A stretch of 64,000 nucleotides of DNA from Nocardioides sp. Arc9.136. Its GTDB lineage: Bacteria > Actinomycetota > Actinomycetes > Propionibacteriales > Nocardioidaceae. Positions 51,249-62,600 of the stretch are shown here, one piece after another; within the stretch, counting starts at the first letter, position 1; every line of letters begins with the position of its first letter. The stretch lies in assembly GCF_030506255.1 (NCBI RefSeq), contig NZ_CP113431.1, positions 3,173,001-3,237,000 of the forward strand. The letters are read 5' to 3'. A program made the translations under genes and the position numbers. Below the pieces are notes generated by a model that was not told the DNA's origin, ran no database searches, and was given only the letters and a program-made list of their open reading frames with translations.

Positions 51249-53834
51249 CTATCCCGTTGCCTCCAGGTACATCTTGCGGGCGTCTTGGAGCTCCTTCCAG
51301 TGCGCTTCCAGCCCAGGAAGCGTGGGTGCGACGCCCAAGGTCGGCAGGGGCTGGGAGTGTCCAGAGATGTAGCGACACGCGTCCTCGAAGATGCGGGTCA
51401 CGACCTCCGACGCGGCAGGGAGCGCGCCAGCCTTGATGCTCGCGAGGGTGGTCATCCGGATGTTCGGCTGATACCGCTGGGAGACGCCGGCGAGCAGCTC
51501 GATCTCCGTGAAGACCTCGCACCACGCCCTGATCCAGTCGTAGCCTTCACGAACCAAAGCAGCGCGGGCTTCGCCGTCGACCGCCCGCGCGGCCTCGATG
51601 GTCTTGTTGATATTGGTCTTGAGGTTGCCGAGTGAGTCCCAGCGTGGCCCAGAGGCCCGCGTTACCTGACCCTTGCCCTCGTCGTCAGTGATCTGGAAGT
51701 ACGTGCAGCGCTTCGACGTCTCGAACAGCGACAGCAGGGTCGCCGCGAAGAAGATGTCATGCGTGAAGACGATGACCTGGTTGCCGTCAGCGAGGCTCGC
51801 GATCCGTCTCGCGACCTCGTTGATTCGACGGTGGTCGAGGCTGGAGACCGGATCATCGAAGATGACGGGTGCCGTGATGCCTGCAAGCCGCGCCTCGGCG
51901 AGGAAGTCGGCAAGCGCCAAGACCTTTTGCTCTCCTTCGGAGAGAATCTTGGACGGCTTGTGCCGTCCGCCAAGGGTCTTGCGTCGGTGAGCACGACCTT
52001 GGCGGCCGACGAACTCGACCCTGAGCTCCGGCGCGCGGAGGGCCTTGCACTCCTCCGTGAACAGCACCTCGAAGTTCTGGTTGACGAGTTGGTCGCTGGC
52101 GGCCTTGGCGAGTTCCGTGACCGAGCGCCCCAAGGCGGCGAACTTCCCGCCGAGAACCCGAAGTCGATCGGCTTCCTTCGCGCGTTCGACCTGCGCCTGA
52201 ATCGTCGGCCAGGACTTGCCCAACTCCCCGGCGGCGATCAACTCAGCCAGCTCGTTCTTCTTCTCTTTGAGGGCGTCGGATCGGTTCTCAGACTGCATCC
52301 TCAGGTCAGCGACCTCCTCGGCGAGGAGCGCGAGGGACGCATTCAGGGCAGCCCGGACGGTGGGCACGCCCTCGACAACGGATTCGTCGAGCGGCGCTCC
52401 CGCTCCTATCGCGGCTCTAACCGATGCGACTGCCTCATGGATCGCCGAGACATTGGCGTAGGCCGGCGGCTTCTCCTGCTGGTCCTGGTGCTCAACCAGG
52501 AAGGTCGTTACGTCGGGCACGGCGACGGCGAGGATCGGACCGGTGAGGGTGCTGATGCCGTCCTCAACCTCTGCGATGTCCGAGCTGATCTTGTCCGTCA
52601 GATACTCGCTGTACTTGGCGACCAGCGCCTTGGCTGGGTCAGACAGTTGCTGACGGCAGTAGAGACACCTGCCCGAGTCATGAACACCCAGGGCGTCGAG
52701 GTGCGCGCGATACCCCTCGCCCGCTGTCACGAACGCATCCCACGTCTCCTCGGGGTCTGTCGGAAGGTCCGCGGCCGCGAAGAGCTCCGTTCGGAACGTG
52801 CGGTAGTCCCGCTGCAACTCAGCCAATCGCACATACAGCGAGTTGAGCTTCTCCACATCCAGCGCTTCGAGCGTTGCGGCAGCCTTGCTTGCCTGAGTCT
52901 GCACTCGCTCACCCCGCACGCGCTCGGCGATCTGCGCCGTGAGGGTGTCCGCTTCGAGCGCAGCAACCGCGCGCCGCAGGACGCCTATCCGCTGGTCCAC
53001 GTCGGACCCACGGTCCGCCCGGGCGTCGAGCGCCGCGAGATCGGTTGAGGCGCCGAGCGTCTCCACGAGGGGGTAGATGGTTGACTCTCTCGGAAAACGG
53101 CTCAGGAGAGTCGTTGAGCCCGCTGCGAGCTCCCGAATCGCTTCGTCGATCCGATCGTGGACGCCCTTCAACGCGGTGTTCACATGGTTGAACAACGAGA
53201 GAACCGTCGGCACGTAGACGTACTCCAGGTCGTCGTCGACGTGGAAGTTCACCGCGGGGCTGTCGAAGATCGACATACGCGTGAACGGGGCGACTCCCTG
53301 CTCACCCGCCCACTCCAAGATCTTCGCGTCGGGACCGAGGGCGTACTCGACCTTGGCGGTCTGAGCGATCTCTTCTTCGACGGCGACGTTCCCGAGGATC
53401 GTGTCAGCGGTGCGGCTGCCAGCCAGCGCTTTGAATATCCGCGAGTAGCCCGTCTTGCCGGTGCCGTTCTCGCCGAACAGGATCGTGATGCCAGCGTGTG
53501 GCTCGATGACCGAACCGGGGACGATCGCGTTGACCCCGGTGACCTCCGAAAGCCTCGTCAGGACCAGCGGAAGCTCGGCGTCGTCTTCCGCAAGGTCGAC
53601 CGCCAGCGGCGTCTCGGTGGGAAGCGTGCGGTCGTCGATTCCCTTTTCCTGGCGGAACAGGGAGTAGATCGCGTCGAGGTCATCCCCCGACAACGCACGT
53701 CCGGAGCCGAGGACGCGTCGAACGGTCGCCCGCACCCATTCGTCTTGCTCGTTCGCCCACGCCGCGAGCACCTCACGGGGGTCGGGTTCGGCGGCCCGCT
53801 GCGCATCTTCCACCGCTGCCGTCTCATCAGACAT
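51249..53834 (-). CDS. Zinc-hook SMC/Rad50-like ABC ATPase (AAA_13-like)
   Basis: 861 aa. Walker A GENGTGKTGYS near residue 120, long coiled-coil arms, a CxxC zinc-hook-like CLYCRQQL near 390, ABC signature ILSEGEQKVLALADF near 630, Walker B APVIFDDPVSSLDH near 660 and H-loop VIVFTHD. This layout is shared with Rad50/SbcC and with defence ATPases such as RloC. I see no clear anticodon-nuclease motif at its C-terminus, so what it effects is unknown. Start ATG 53834, 10 bp after the Res gene; last gene of the operon. Confidence 0.85.
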   Translation of the reverse strand: MSDETAAVEDAQRAAEPDPREVLAAWANEQDEWVRATVRRVLGSGRALSGDDLDAIYSLFRQEKGIDDRTLPTETPLAVDLAEDDAELPLVLTRLSEVTGVNAIVPGSVIEPHAGITILFGENGTGKTGYSRIFKALAGSRTADTILGNVAVEEEIAQTAKVEYALGPDAKILEWAGEQGVAPFTRMSIFDSPAVNFHVDDDLEYVYVPTVLSLFNHVNTALKGVHDRIDEAIRELAAGSTTLLSRFPRESTIYPLVETLGASTDLAALDARADRGSDVDQRIGVLRRAVAALEADTLTAQIAERVRGERVQTQASKAAATLEALDVEKLNSLYVRLAELQRDYRTFRTELFAAADLPTDPEETWDAFVTAGEGYRAHLDALGVHDSGRCLYCRQQLSDPAKALVAKYSEYLTDKISSDIAEVEDGISTLTGPILAVAVPDVTTFLVEHQDQQEKPPAYANVSAIHEAVASVRAAIGAGAPLDESVVEGVPTVRAALNASLALLAEEVADLRMQSENRSDALKEKKNELAELIAAGELGKSWPTIQAQVERAKEADRLRVLGGKFAALGRSVTELAKAASDQLVNQNFEVLFTEECKALRAPELRVEFVGRQGRAHRRKTLGGRHKPSKILSEGEQKVLALADFLAEARLAGITAPVIFDDPVSSLDHRRINEVARRIASLADGNQVIVFTHDIFFAATLLSLFETSKRCTYFQITDDEGKGQVTRASGPRWDSLGNLKTNINKTIEAARAVDGEARAALVREGYDWIRAWCEVFTEIELLAGVSQRYQPNIRMTTLASIKAGALPAASEVVTRIFEDACRYISGHSQPLPTLGVAPTLPGLEAHWKELQDARKMYLEATG

Positions 53835-53844
53835 GTCTGACTTC

Positions 53845-56800
53845 CTACGCCGTGACGAGCGACATCAGCTCGGCAAAGTCGGTCACCACGTCGTACTTGA
53901 CGTCCTGACTGGCCCCTTGGTCCAGCGACGCGAAGAAGCGCCGCGCGCACTCGATCTTGGCCTCCTCCGCCCCCTTGAGTTGCAGGGTGGAGAGCGAGCC
54001 TTTGGTTTCGGCGACGAAGTAGACGTGCTTGACAGACCCCTCCTTGAAGGCGATCGCCCAGTCAGGGTTGTAGTCGCCTACAGGCGTCGGAATGAAGAAG
54101 CCTCGGGGTAGCTTGGCATAGACCGCGACCTCATCGGCCTTGTCGAGGTCACTGACGAAGGCCCGCTCGACCTTGGAGTCGGTCACCACGTAGTCGTAGA
54201 TGTGGTTCTTGAGTTTGTCGCCGGCCTTGGTCAGGTCCTGAGCCGTCTGGTTCTCGGTAAAGATGGCAGAGTCGAAACGGTCGTCGAGAGCGTCGTAGGT
54301 GAGGTGCTCGACAATCACTGTGGCCTTCTGCTCGTTGATGATGCGAGCCGCCTCGGTGATGAACTGCTCAGGATTGAGCTTGAACTTGGCGAAGGTCCCG
54401 GATTGCACGCCCCGGAGGATCGCAGAGGCGGTCCGGCGGGTGAGTTGGGTCTTCTCGGTGATCTCGCCGAGAAGGTCGTATGCGACCTGCGACCCTGCCG
54501 AGACTGTCTCGGTATGCGTCTTCGAGGCGGAAACGTCAAAGCCCGCGCCCAGGGCGAGGTCGCCCGCGTCCAGCGCGTCCTTCTGCTCGCCCGAGCGGAC
54601 GACGTACTGGAGCGCGGCTACCGTCAGGTGTTTGTCGAGAGCGGCGATGCACTTCTTCACGAGCTCGGCGGAGTCGAACTCGACCTGGTACACGGCCTTG
54701 TGGTTGATGCGGCTCCAGAGTTCCTGGAATTCCTTCTTGGCGAAGTTCTTCTCGTTGAGTGGAATCTTCTTCGGCTTGCGGTCATCGGTCGGCTTGGGCA
54801 GGTCGAGGTAGAGCGAGTCGATCAAGGGCCAGCAGTAATCGATGACGGGCTTGAGAACCTCCGATGTCGGCTCGGCGAGGGTGCCGGCCGCCTTGTCGTC
54901 GATGTACTGCTGAGAGACCAGGCCCTCGTCGTCGATGTAGTCGTTCTTGATGAGGTAGGCGTAGATCGCCTTGGCGAGCTTCTCCTCGACCTGGGTCGGT
55001 CCGTCGGGCGTCTCGATGGTCTTGCCCTTGAAGAAGCCCTCACTCGCCTGGCGCGGGCGAGCCGAGAGGGTCGCAGCGATTTCGTTCTGAAGGCCGGTGA
55101 CGAACTCGTCGTAGGACTCGTCGCACACGACGGTTAGCTGGTTGATCTCGTGGACGGTGATGGGGTTGTCCATGCGTTCGCCGCTCTGATCCACTGAGAG
55201 ACGAAGGCCACGGCCGATCTCCTGTCGGCGAGACACAGTATTGTCGCTCCGCTTCAACATGCCCATGACGAAGACGTTGGGGTTATCCCACCCCTCGCGT
55301 AGCGCTGAGTGCGAGAACAGGAAGCGCAACTTCGTGCCGAAGGAGAGCAAGCTCTCCTTGTCCCTGAGGATCAGGTCGTAGTCACTGGCGTTCTTCGCTG
55401 ACGTTCCCTCGTCCTTAGAGCTCGTCGTCTCGGGGTCGACCTGATGCCCGGTCTTCTTGTCGATGGAGAAGTAGCCGCCGTGCACTTCTCGGACTTTGTC
55501 CCGACACAGGTAGTCCTGGAAGGCCTTGGTCCCGGCGTCGAGTTCGAGTTCGCCAAGCACCTCGTCGACGGCTGCGGCGTACTCCTCCTCGAAGATGCGT
55601 GCGTACTCTCCCAAGGTGTCCTCACGGCTGTAGTCGCGGTACTTCACCACCTCGTCGATGAAGAACAGCGAGAGCACCTTGACTCCTTGGGCGTGGAGGG
55701 CGCGCTCCTTATCGATGTGTGAGCGGATGACTTCTCGGATCTGGATGCGGCGCTTCATTTGCTCCGTGACGTCCTTGTCGCACAGGTCACCAGCGCTGAT
55801 GACGTCGCCGTTGCTGAGCTCGATCGTGTCCGTGTTGGCGTTGATCGCCGTGATGAACAGGCCCTTGTATGCCTCGATGCGACCGGAGACGTCGTGAAGG
55901 TTGGCGCCGTGGTCGAGGCGCTTCAGGACTCGCTTGATGGGGCCGCCCTTCGTCTGCACCTCGATCTCCACCCGCGCCTTGGGCTTAGCACCCTTGGCGA
56001 TCTCGATTGCGTCGAGGTAGAGGTACGCAGAAGAGCCAGCGAGTCCTCGGACGTTGATGCCTCGTACCGCGATCTTCTTCACGAGCTTCTGGTTGTACGC
56101 GTCGACGGCGTCGAGGCGGTGGACCTTGTTGTACTCGTGGTGCGGCTTGTGCGTCGCGGAGTAGCGAAGCACCGCCAATGCCTTGAAGTTGGAAAGTGAC
56201 TGCAACGAAGTCGATGCCTTCTTCGCCTTGCCGTTGCTGACGTTGAACTCCTCGCCGAACCGCTGTGGCTCGTCAATGATCAGGATCGGCCGGTTGGCTG
56301 CGATGACATTGATCGGCTTGCGCGACTGGAAGTCGTCGAGCACTTCGTAGATTCGCCGGTTGTCCTTGCCTGATGAGTTGAAGGCCTGAATGTTGATGAT
56401 CATGACCTGGACACCTGCGTCGGAGCTGAACCGTTCCAGTTCGTGAAGCTGGGACGAGTTGTAGACGAAAGCCCTGGACTTCGTCCCGTACTCCTGCTGG
56501 AAGTGTTCGGCCGTGACGTCGAAGGACTTCTTCACGCCCTCGCGGATCGCGACGGAGGGCACCACGACGATGAACTTGCTCCAGCCGTAGCGCTTGTTCA
56601 GCTCCATCATCGTCTTGATGTAGACGTAAGTCTTTCCGGTCCCCGTCTCCATCTCGATCGAGAGGTTGGGAGCACCGGGGGCTGCTGCACTCGTGGCCAG
56701 AGCCATCGATGGTTCTAGGTTTCGGATCTTCTGGACCTGTTGGATGTTCTCCAGCAACTGCTTGGGGCTCAGAGCAATCTCGGCATTTCGCAAGCCGTAG

Positions 56801-56958
56801 TCAGCAAACAGGGTCTGGTCCGCGCCCGCGCTGGGTGTCGCCTTGCCAGGGTCAACGCGGTATGAGACGCCACCCTGATTTGGCTGGCCGCCGAACACCT
56901 CGACAATGGCCTCGACGGCGTCGGTCTGATACTGCTGAACCTTGAACTGTAGCTTCAC
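53845..56958 (-). CDS. res: Type III restriction enzyme, Res-like helicase/nuclease
   Basis: 1037 aa. N-terminal SF2 helicase: Walker A EMETGTGKTYVYI near 105, DEAD-box-like IIDEPQRFGEEF, motif V-like SALREGWDNPNVF and motif VI RRQEIGRGLRLS. C-terminal PD-(D/E)XK nuclease: DYNPDWAIAFKEG ... FVAETKGS near 965-990. Type III Res subunits translocate along DNA and cut with their Mod partner. It follows the Mod gene by 4 bp. The catalytic residues all look intact. Confidence 0.88.
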   Translation of the reverse strand: MKLQFKVQQYQTDAVEAIVEVFGGQPNQGGVSYRVDPGKATPSAGADQTLFADYGLRNAEIALSPKQLLENIQQVQKIRNLEPSMALATSAAAPGAPNLSIEMETGTGKTYVYIKTMMELNKRYGWSKFIVVVPSVAIREGVKKSFDVTAEHFQQEYGTKSRAFVYNSSQLHELERFSSDAGVQVMIINIQAFNSSGKDNRRIYEVLDDFQSRKPINVIAANRPILIIDEPQRFGEEFNVSNGKAKKASTSLQSLSNFKALAVLRYSATHKPHHEYNKVHRLDAVDAYNQKLVKKIAVRGINVRGLAGSSAYLYLDAIEIAKGAKPKARVEIEVQTKGGPIKRVLKRLDHGANLHDVSGRIEAYKGLFITAINANTDTIELSNGDVISAGDLCDKDVTEQMKRRIQIREVIRSHIDKERALHAQGVKVLSLFFIDEVVKYRDYSREDTLGEYARIFEEEYAAAVDEVLGELELDAGTKAFQDYLCRDKVREVHGGYFSIDKKTGHQVDPETTSSKDEGTSAKNASDYDLILRDKESLLSFGTKLRFLFSHSALREGWDNPNVFVMGMLKRSDNTVSRRQEIGRGLRLSVDQSGERMDNPITVHEINQLTVVCDESYDEFVTGLQNEIAATLSARPRQASEGFFKGKTIETPDGPTQVEEKLAKAIYAYLIKNDYIDDEGLVSQQYIDDKAAGTLAEPTSEVLKPVIDYCWPLIDSLYLDLPKPTDDRKPKKIPLNEKNFAKKEFQELWSRINHKAVYQVEFDSAELVKKCIAALDKHLTVAALQYVVRSGEQKDALDAGDLALGAGFDVSASKTHTETVSAGSQVAYDLLGEITEKTQLTRRTASAILRGVQSGTFAKFKLNPEQFITEAARIINEQKATVIVEHLTYDALDDRFDSAIFTENQTAQDLTKAGDKLKNHIYDYVVTDSKVERAFVSDLDKADEVAVYAKLPRGFFIPTPVGDYNPDWAIAFKEGSVKHVYFVAETKGSLSTLQLKGAEEAKIECARRFFASLDQGASQDVKYDVVTDFAELMSLVTA

Positions 56959-56962
56959 AGGT

Positions 56963-58963
56963 TCAGATCGCCTTCACATCAGTGGCAGGCGACAGCTCGC
57001 GGAAGACCTGCTCTACGTTGATGCGAGCATCGTCCGACGCGAACGCCGAGTCGAGGAACACCGCACGGAGTGGCTGACGCTTTGCGATAGCCCGCACGAG
57101 CGCGTCGGTAATCTTGTTGCTGAAGCACGCGATGAGGGCGTCCTCCTCGACCGCGTAGACCTCGATGCCCTCGATCGTCTCCACAGCGATCGGCATGGCC
57201 AGTTCAAGACCCCAATCCAGCAACACCTGGAACAGCAGGTCCTCGCCGGACCGGCCTGGCTTCACGCTGTCTTCGAGACCGTCAAGCATGGCTTGGTCGG
57301 TTTCATCAGGGGTGCGAAGCACGTCTGCCAGGTTCGATGTGTCGATTCGGAAGCTTCGGAAACCGACGTCGAGAGTCGCTGCCTTCTCGCTGACCTTCGC
57401 CCCCGCCAGCCGGAGGCGTTCCTTGCCGATCTCCGCCACGGTTGCAGGCTTGCACTGGGCAGTCAGGGACTTGATGGCATTGGTTGTGATCTGCTTCGCG
57501 GCACCCTTGGCGGTCTTGACCGACTCGTTGAGGTCCTCGGCCACCTGCATCCCAATGAAGGACGCTTCCGATCCCGTGGCGAGATTGAGTTCCCAGACGG
57601 CGTGGAGAGCGGAACCGGAGCCGGCAAACATGTCGAGGATGATGTCGCCGGTGCCCACTCCGAGTGCCTGGTAGATGTCGCGCAGCAGGAGTTCATCCTT
57701 GGGATTCGTGAACACCTTCTCGCCGAACAGCGTCGCCAGACGCTTCGACGCGGCGCGTCCGTCCACGTACCGAATGCTGGTCAGGCTCTGGTATTCAGTG
57801 TTGCGGAGGTACGTCTTCAGGTTGGGAACGGTGGTGTGGTCCGGGCCGAAGTGGATGCGGTTCTCCGCAATGCGTTGCTTCATAGAGTCCTCAGGGAAGA
57901 CCCAGCCGCGTGCCGGTGCCTTGCACGGCTCCCCCGTAGTTGGGTGAAGGACCTCGTACACATATTGGCCGTCGTTCGGCCCCGAGATGTTGTCGGCGAA
58001 GTAGATGCCCCGCTCGTCCATCCGGTTGTAGTGCTTGCTTGCGTAGACGGGGTCCGAGGGGGCAAATCCCTTGTACCAATCCTTGGCAGCCTCGTGAATC
58101 GCGGCCCAATCCTCGCCGAACTGCTTCTTGAATCCATCGAAGGCGGCGTAGATGCGGTCCAGCCCCCCCTTCTTCTCTGTCCATTCACCGGGGTTGGCGG
58201 TCTTGTTCTTCACGAAGAAGACGATGTACTCGTGCTGCATCGAAATGTATCGTTGGTCGCTTCTACTGCTGTTCTTTAGTGCGATCTCCCCGACGTACGA
58301 ATCGGTCCCGAGCACCTCCGAGCCCAGGTTCACGAGGTTCGCATGCTCGTTCTCGTCGATGGACACGATCAACACGCCATCGTCGGCCAACAGGTTCCTC
58401 GCGAGCTTCAAACGCGGGTACATCATGGTGAGCCAGTTGGAGTGGTAGCGGCCGTTCGCCTTGGGATTAGAGACGAGAGGAACCCCTTCTTCGCTTACCT
58501 GGCCCGATGCCTTGAGTTCCTCGTCCTTCGTCGAGGCGAAGGAGTCGGCGTACACGAAGTCGTTGCCCGTGTTGTAGGGCGGGTCGATGTAGATGACCTT
58601 GATCTTCCCCAGGTAGGACTCTTGGAGAAGTTTCAGGGCTTCGAGGTTGTCGCCTTCGATGAATAGGTTCTTGGTGCTCTGGAAATCCTCGGACTCCTCC
58701 CTCAGGGGGCGCAGCGTCTTGGCAAGGGGCTGGTTCGCCGCCGCAGCCGCCTTCGCCTTGCCGGGCCAGTCGAGCTGGTAACGCTCCTGGAGCCCCTCGA
58801 CGATGTCGTCCGAAAGCTCCTGACGCAAAAGATCGAAGTTGATCGCTCGCTTGGGGTTACCTTCATCATCGAGCACCTCGGTGACGACGGAAGGGAAGAG
58901 CCCAGCGATCGCGTCGATGTTGCGGCCGGTCAGGTCTGGGGACGTCATCGTCAGCTTTTCCAC
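56963..58963 (-). CDS. mod: Type III-like (beta-class) adenine DNA methyltransferase, Mod
   Basis: 666 aa. Motif IV DPPYNTGNDFVYADSF near 128 precedes the SAM-binding motif I DMFAGSGSALHAVWE near 445, the order of beta-class N6-adenine methyltransferases and type III Mod proteins. The middle (TRD-like) region sets the recognition site, which cannot be read from sequence. GTG 58963 is preceded by AAGGA; ATG 58948 is an alternative. It lies 16 bp after the DUF4391 gene and 4 bp before the Res gene. Confidence 0.9.
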   Translation of the reverse strand: MEKLTMTSPDLTGRNIDAIAGLFPSVVTEVLDDEGNPKRAINFDLLRQELSDDIVEGLQERYQLDWPGKAKAAAAANQPLAKTLRPLREESEDFQSTKNLFIEGDNLEALKLLQESYLGKIKVIYIDPPYNTGNDFVYADSFASTKDEELKASGQVSEEGVPLVSNPKANGRYHSNWLTMMYPRLKLARNLLADDGVLIVSIDENEHANLVNLGSEVLGTDSYVGEIALKNSSRSDQRYISMQHEYIVFFVKNKTANPGEWTEKKGGLDRIYAAFDGFKKQFGEDWAAIHEAAKDWYKGFAPSDPVYASKHYNRMDERGIYFADNISGPNDGQYVYEVLHPTTGEPCKAPARGWVFPEDSMKQRIAENRIHFGPDHTTVPNLKTYLRNTEYQSLTSIRYVDGRAASKRLATLFGEKVFTNPKDELLLRDIYQALGVGTGDIILDMFAGSGSALHAVWELNLATGSEASFIGMQVAEDLNESVKTAKGAAKQITTNAIKSLTAQCKPATVAEIGKERLRLAGAKVSEKAATLDVGFRSFRIDTSNLADVLRTPDETDQAMLDGLEDSVKPGRSGEDLLFQVLLDWGLELAMPIAVETIEGIEVYAVEEDALIACFSNKITDALVRAIAKRQPLRAVFLDSAFASDDARINVEQVFRELSPATDVKAI

Positions 58964-58979
58964 GTTCTTCCTTCGTCTT

Positions 58980-59633
58980 TCACTTCAGCGCCGAGAGCTC
59001 GGCCTGCTTCGTCTTCAGGGCACGCCGCAGCTCGACCTTGCGGTTGAGTTGCGGCTCGGTGCGGAGTTTCCGCTCAAGTGATGCGACCTCACGTTCGAGC
59101 CGGCGCACGGTATCCAGTCTGGCGGCCACATCCGACACTTCTTCCCCCGGGTGCACGGCGACCGACGTGAGCGGCGCCAGCAACGCCCCGTACAGGGCAG
59201 CGAGGTTGATGGCCGTCGGCAGCGGTTCCCTCGTGGAGTCCGTGGGAATCCAGCCTGTTGAGTAGTAGGCGCCGAGCTTGGAGTTCGCCCCGTCTACCTG
59301 TTTGGGTGTCGCCGTTGTCCGGATGCCCAGAGCGCCGACGATCTCGAAGATGATCGGCTGCTTGATGGCCTTGTCGATGGCGACTGTCACGACCTCGCTG
59401 ACATCTGTGCCCTTGGCGTCGAGGACGAACACCTGGATCTCGGGCACTGAGTCACTGCCGGGCAGGTTGATCGTGGCCGGTGCGAGCTTGTAGGCCCAGG
59501 TGATGCGCTCGACCTCTGCGACGAACCTGTCTTTGGTGGACGACGAGACCACGCCTTTCTCGTAGAACTTGATCTTCGGGACCGGTCTGCCGAACTTCGC
59601 GCCATCGGGCCAGCGGTACAGGACGTCCGTCAT
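58980..59633 (-). CDS. DUF4391-family protein
   Basis: 217 aa. The start LYRWPDGAKFGRPVPKIKFYEK and later VSSSTKDRFVAEVERITWAYKL match DUF4391. The C-terminal ~40 residues form a coiled coil. These proteins are found next to helicase and methyltransferase genes, but the role is unknown. ATG 59633 overlaps the helicase stop (ATGA), so the two proteins are made together and may interact. Confidence 0.8.
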   Translation of the reverse strand: MTDVLYRWPDGAKFGRPVPKIKFYEKGVVSSSTKDRFVAEVERITWAYKLAPATINLPGSDSVPEIQVFVLDAKGTDVSEVVTVAIDKAIKQPIIFEIVGALGIRTTATPKQVDGANSKLGAYYSTGWIPTDSTREPLPTAINLAALYGALLAPLTSVAVHPGEEVSDVAARLDTVRRLEREVASLERKLRTEPQLNRKVELRRALKTKQAELSALK

Positions 59634-62600
59634 GCGTGATCTTCGGCAGGGTCGACCACGGCGATGAAGGCGGTGAGCTCGAAGTCGTCGATGCCAGCGA
59701 TCGACTGAGTCAGAGCCGTCGTCGGCCCCGATGTGAAGAGGCTGTCGATGTCGCGCTCGTCGGTGACGTCGATCATCGTGCGGATCGCGCTGGTGAGCAG
59801 CTCGGAGTACTTGCCCATCTCGGCGCCTTCGCTGGTTGCGTCATTGAAGATGCGGGTGACTTCGCTGACGGGCGCGTCGTACGGGCGGCACCCCGCTCGC
59901 AGCAAGTCGAGAAGGTGCTTGGCCTCGGTGTGGTCGGCGATCACGTTGCCGTCGGTGTCGAGGTAGACGAGGTAGTGCGGATGGAGGCGGTTTCCGCGGT
60001 TGATGTGCTCATCTGCATTGATGTTGTGGAGAGCGAAGATCACTCCTGGACGGAGCCCCTTGGCCGGGTCTGCTGGCACAACGGCATGAAGTCCCTTCGG
60101 CGCTGTCGCCACGGCTTCGTTGTCCTTCATGTAGCCGAGGAGATCCATCCGGAAGTCGTTGAGCCCGAGATCAGTGATTGAGACGCCCGTCCGCACGTCT
60201 TCGAGTTCAATGACCTCATCCTGGAGCTTTCGCAGTTGCTCCTTGCGGAAGGCCGCCTCGCTCCCTTCGAGGGTGAGCACGTTGTCGTCGGCGGTGCCGG
60301 CAAGGTCGGCAATCACCATGCGGTTCTCGACGCGTTCCTTGAGGTTGATGTACTCGTCGAGGCTGATGTCGGGCCAAAAGTTCACCATCTGGATCTGGCT
60401 GTTCGTTGACCCGATGCGGTCGATGCGACCGAAGCGCTGGATGATCCGTACGGGATTCCAGTGGATGTCGTAGTTGACTAGGTAGTCGCCGTCCTGGAGG
60501 TTCTGGCCCTCGCTGATGACGTCGGTACCGATGAGCACGTCCAGTTCAGCTGTCTCCTTGGGCATGGTCAGGTGACGCTGCTTGGACCTGGGCGAGAAGA
60601 GCGTCAGCACCTGCTGGAAGTCGTAGCCCGTGCCAAGTGTCGTCATGGCAGCGTGACTGCCACCGGTGACGATGGCGCTCGCGAGGCCGTGCTGCTCGAA
60701 GGCTGGCGCGAGCTCGCGGTAGAGGTAGTTCGCGGTGTCGGCGAACGCGGAGAAGACCAGCGACTTCTTGTTACCGGGGTTGATCGGATGAGCGACCTTG
60801 GCGAGCAAGATGCGCTTGAGCTCCTGGAGCTTCAGGTCGCGGTCAGGGGTGATCTTGCGCATCTCGTCCAGCAGTTCGCGCAGGGTCTCGCGGTCGTTCC
60901 AAAGGTCGCGCTGCCAGGACTCGATGTCGACATCGGCGAGGTCGACCTTGATCTTCGTCCCGATGGAGAGGGCCTCGACGTTGGCGTCATCTGCGTCATC
61001 GACGTCGAAGTCGATTTCATCGAGGTCGATGTCGAGTTCGGACATGGCGCCGGAGTGCTTCTCCAAACGGGTCAAGGTCTGGTTGACGGCGCTCTCGATC
61101 TTGTCGAGCGTGATCCGGAAGGCCTCGACTGAGCTCTCGAGCCGTTTGAGCAGGTTGACCGTCATGAGCTTCTTGAGTCCCTGCTCGCGGCCGAACTGGC
61201 CGAGATTGTCTCGGGCGGTGCCGCCCTTGACGTTGTAGAGGTCCTCGTACTTCTCCCGGCGGCTCGGGAACACGTAAGCCAAAGGGGTGTAAACGGCGAG
61301 CGTGAGCACCTGAAGCTGCTCGAAGATCTCGTTGGAGCTCGGCACGTTCGGGAGGTCCGATAACGGCATCCGCACCGACTGCGGAGGGAGACGCTCGGGG
61401 AAGGCGCCGATCTCCGAGGTGTCGTAGAACGCTTGGATGTGCTTCCGTGACCGGGCGATTGTGACTGAGTCGAGCAGTTCGAAGAAGTCGAAGTCGAGCA
61501 TCTTCAAGATGCGATCGGTCGTGCGCTCCTCAGGGTCGAGTTTGGACCACTCGTTGAAGACTTTCTGCGCATCCCGGAAGACCTTCTCAACACTGGTTGA
61601 GATGCTCAGGTGCTGGGAGAGGTTCTCCGACTCTCCTTCGTACGCAAGTTGCAGCTGGTTCTTCAGGTCGTTGAAGCGGTTGTTGACCGGGGTGGCGGAG
61701 AGCATCAGCACCTTGGTCTTGACGCCCTCCTTGATGACCTGGCGCATGAGCCGCTGGTAACGCGACTCCTTCTCCTCGGCGTAGTCCGCGTTGCGGAAGT
61801 TGTGGGACTCGTCAATGACGACCAGGTCGTAGTTGCCCCAGTTGATCCGGTCGAGCCGGAGGCCCATCGACTCCCCGCGCGTGCGCGAGAGATCGGTGTG
61901 GGCGAGCACGTCGTAGTTGAATCGGTCGCCGGCGAAGATGTTGGTAGTCAGGTTGGCGTTGTAGTTGGTCCAGTTCTCAGACAACTTCTTGGGCGCAAGC
62001 ACGAGGACGGCCTTGTTGCGCAACTCGTAGTACTTGATGACGGCGAGGGCCGTGAACGTCTTACCCAGTCCCACGCTGTCGGCAAGGATGCAGCCGCTGT
62101 AGGTCTCCAGCTTGTTGATAATGCCGACGGCGGCGTCGCGCTGGAAGTTGTAGAGGCTCTGCCAAACCTTCGTGTCCTGGTAGCCGGTCCGGTCGTTGGG
62201 CAGCACATCCTCGCTGATGTCTTCGAGGAACTCGCTGAAGAGGTTGTAGAGAATGAGAAAGTAGATGCGTGCCGGCGAGTTCTCGGCGTACACGCTCGCA
62301 ATGTGCTCGTGAACGGCGTCGGTCACATCCTCGAGCTGGTCGGGGTTGTGCCAGATCTGCTCGAAGAGGCTGAGGAACTGCGCCGCCATCGGGGCGTTGA
62401 TCTTCTGGACCATGTTGGAGACGGCGTTGCCGGGCTCGTAGCCGAGGTCGGCCGTGGTGAAGCCCTGGAGCGGCATGTAGGCGGCGCGGTCGTCCACAAC
62501 GGCGAACTGCTGCATCGGGTTGCCCGTGGCGTTCGAGCGGAATGTGACCTTGCGGCGCACCCAGTCGGCGCATTCGCGGGCGATGGCGCGCTGGGTGAGT

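Noticed and set aside
51249..53834. Naming the ABC ATPase RloC or an anticodon nuclease
   Set aside because: The zinc hook and ATPase motifs fit, but no anticodon-nuclease motif is visible in the C-terminal region.
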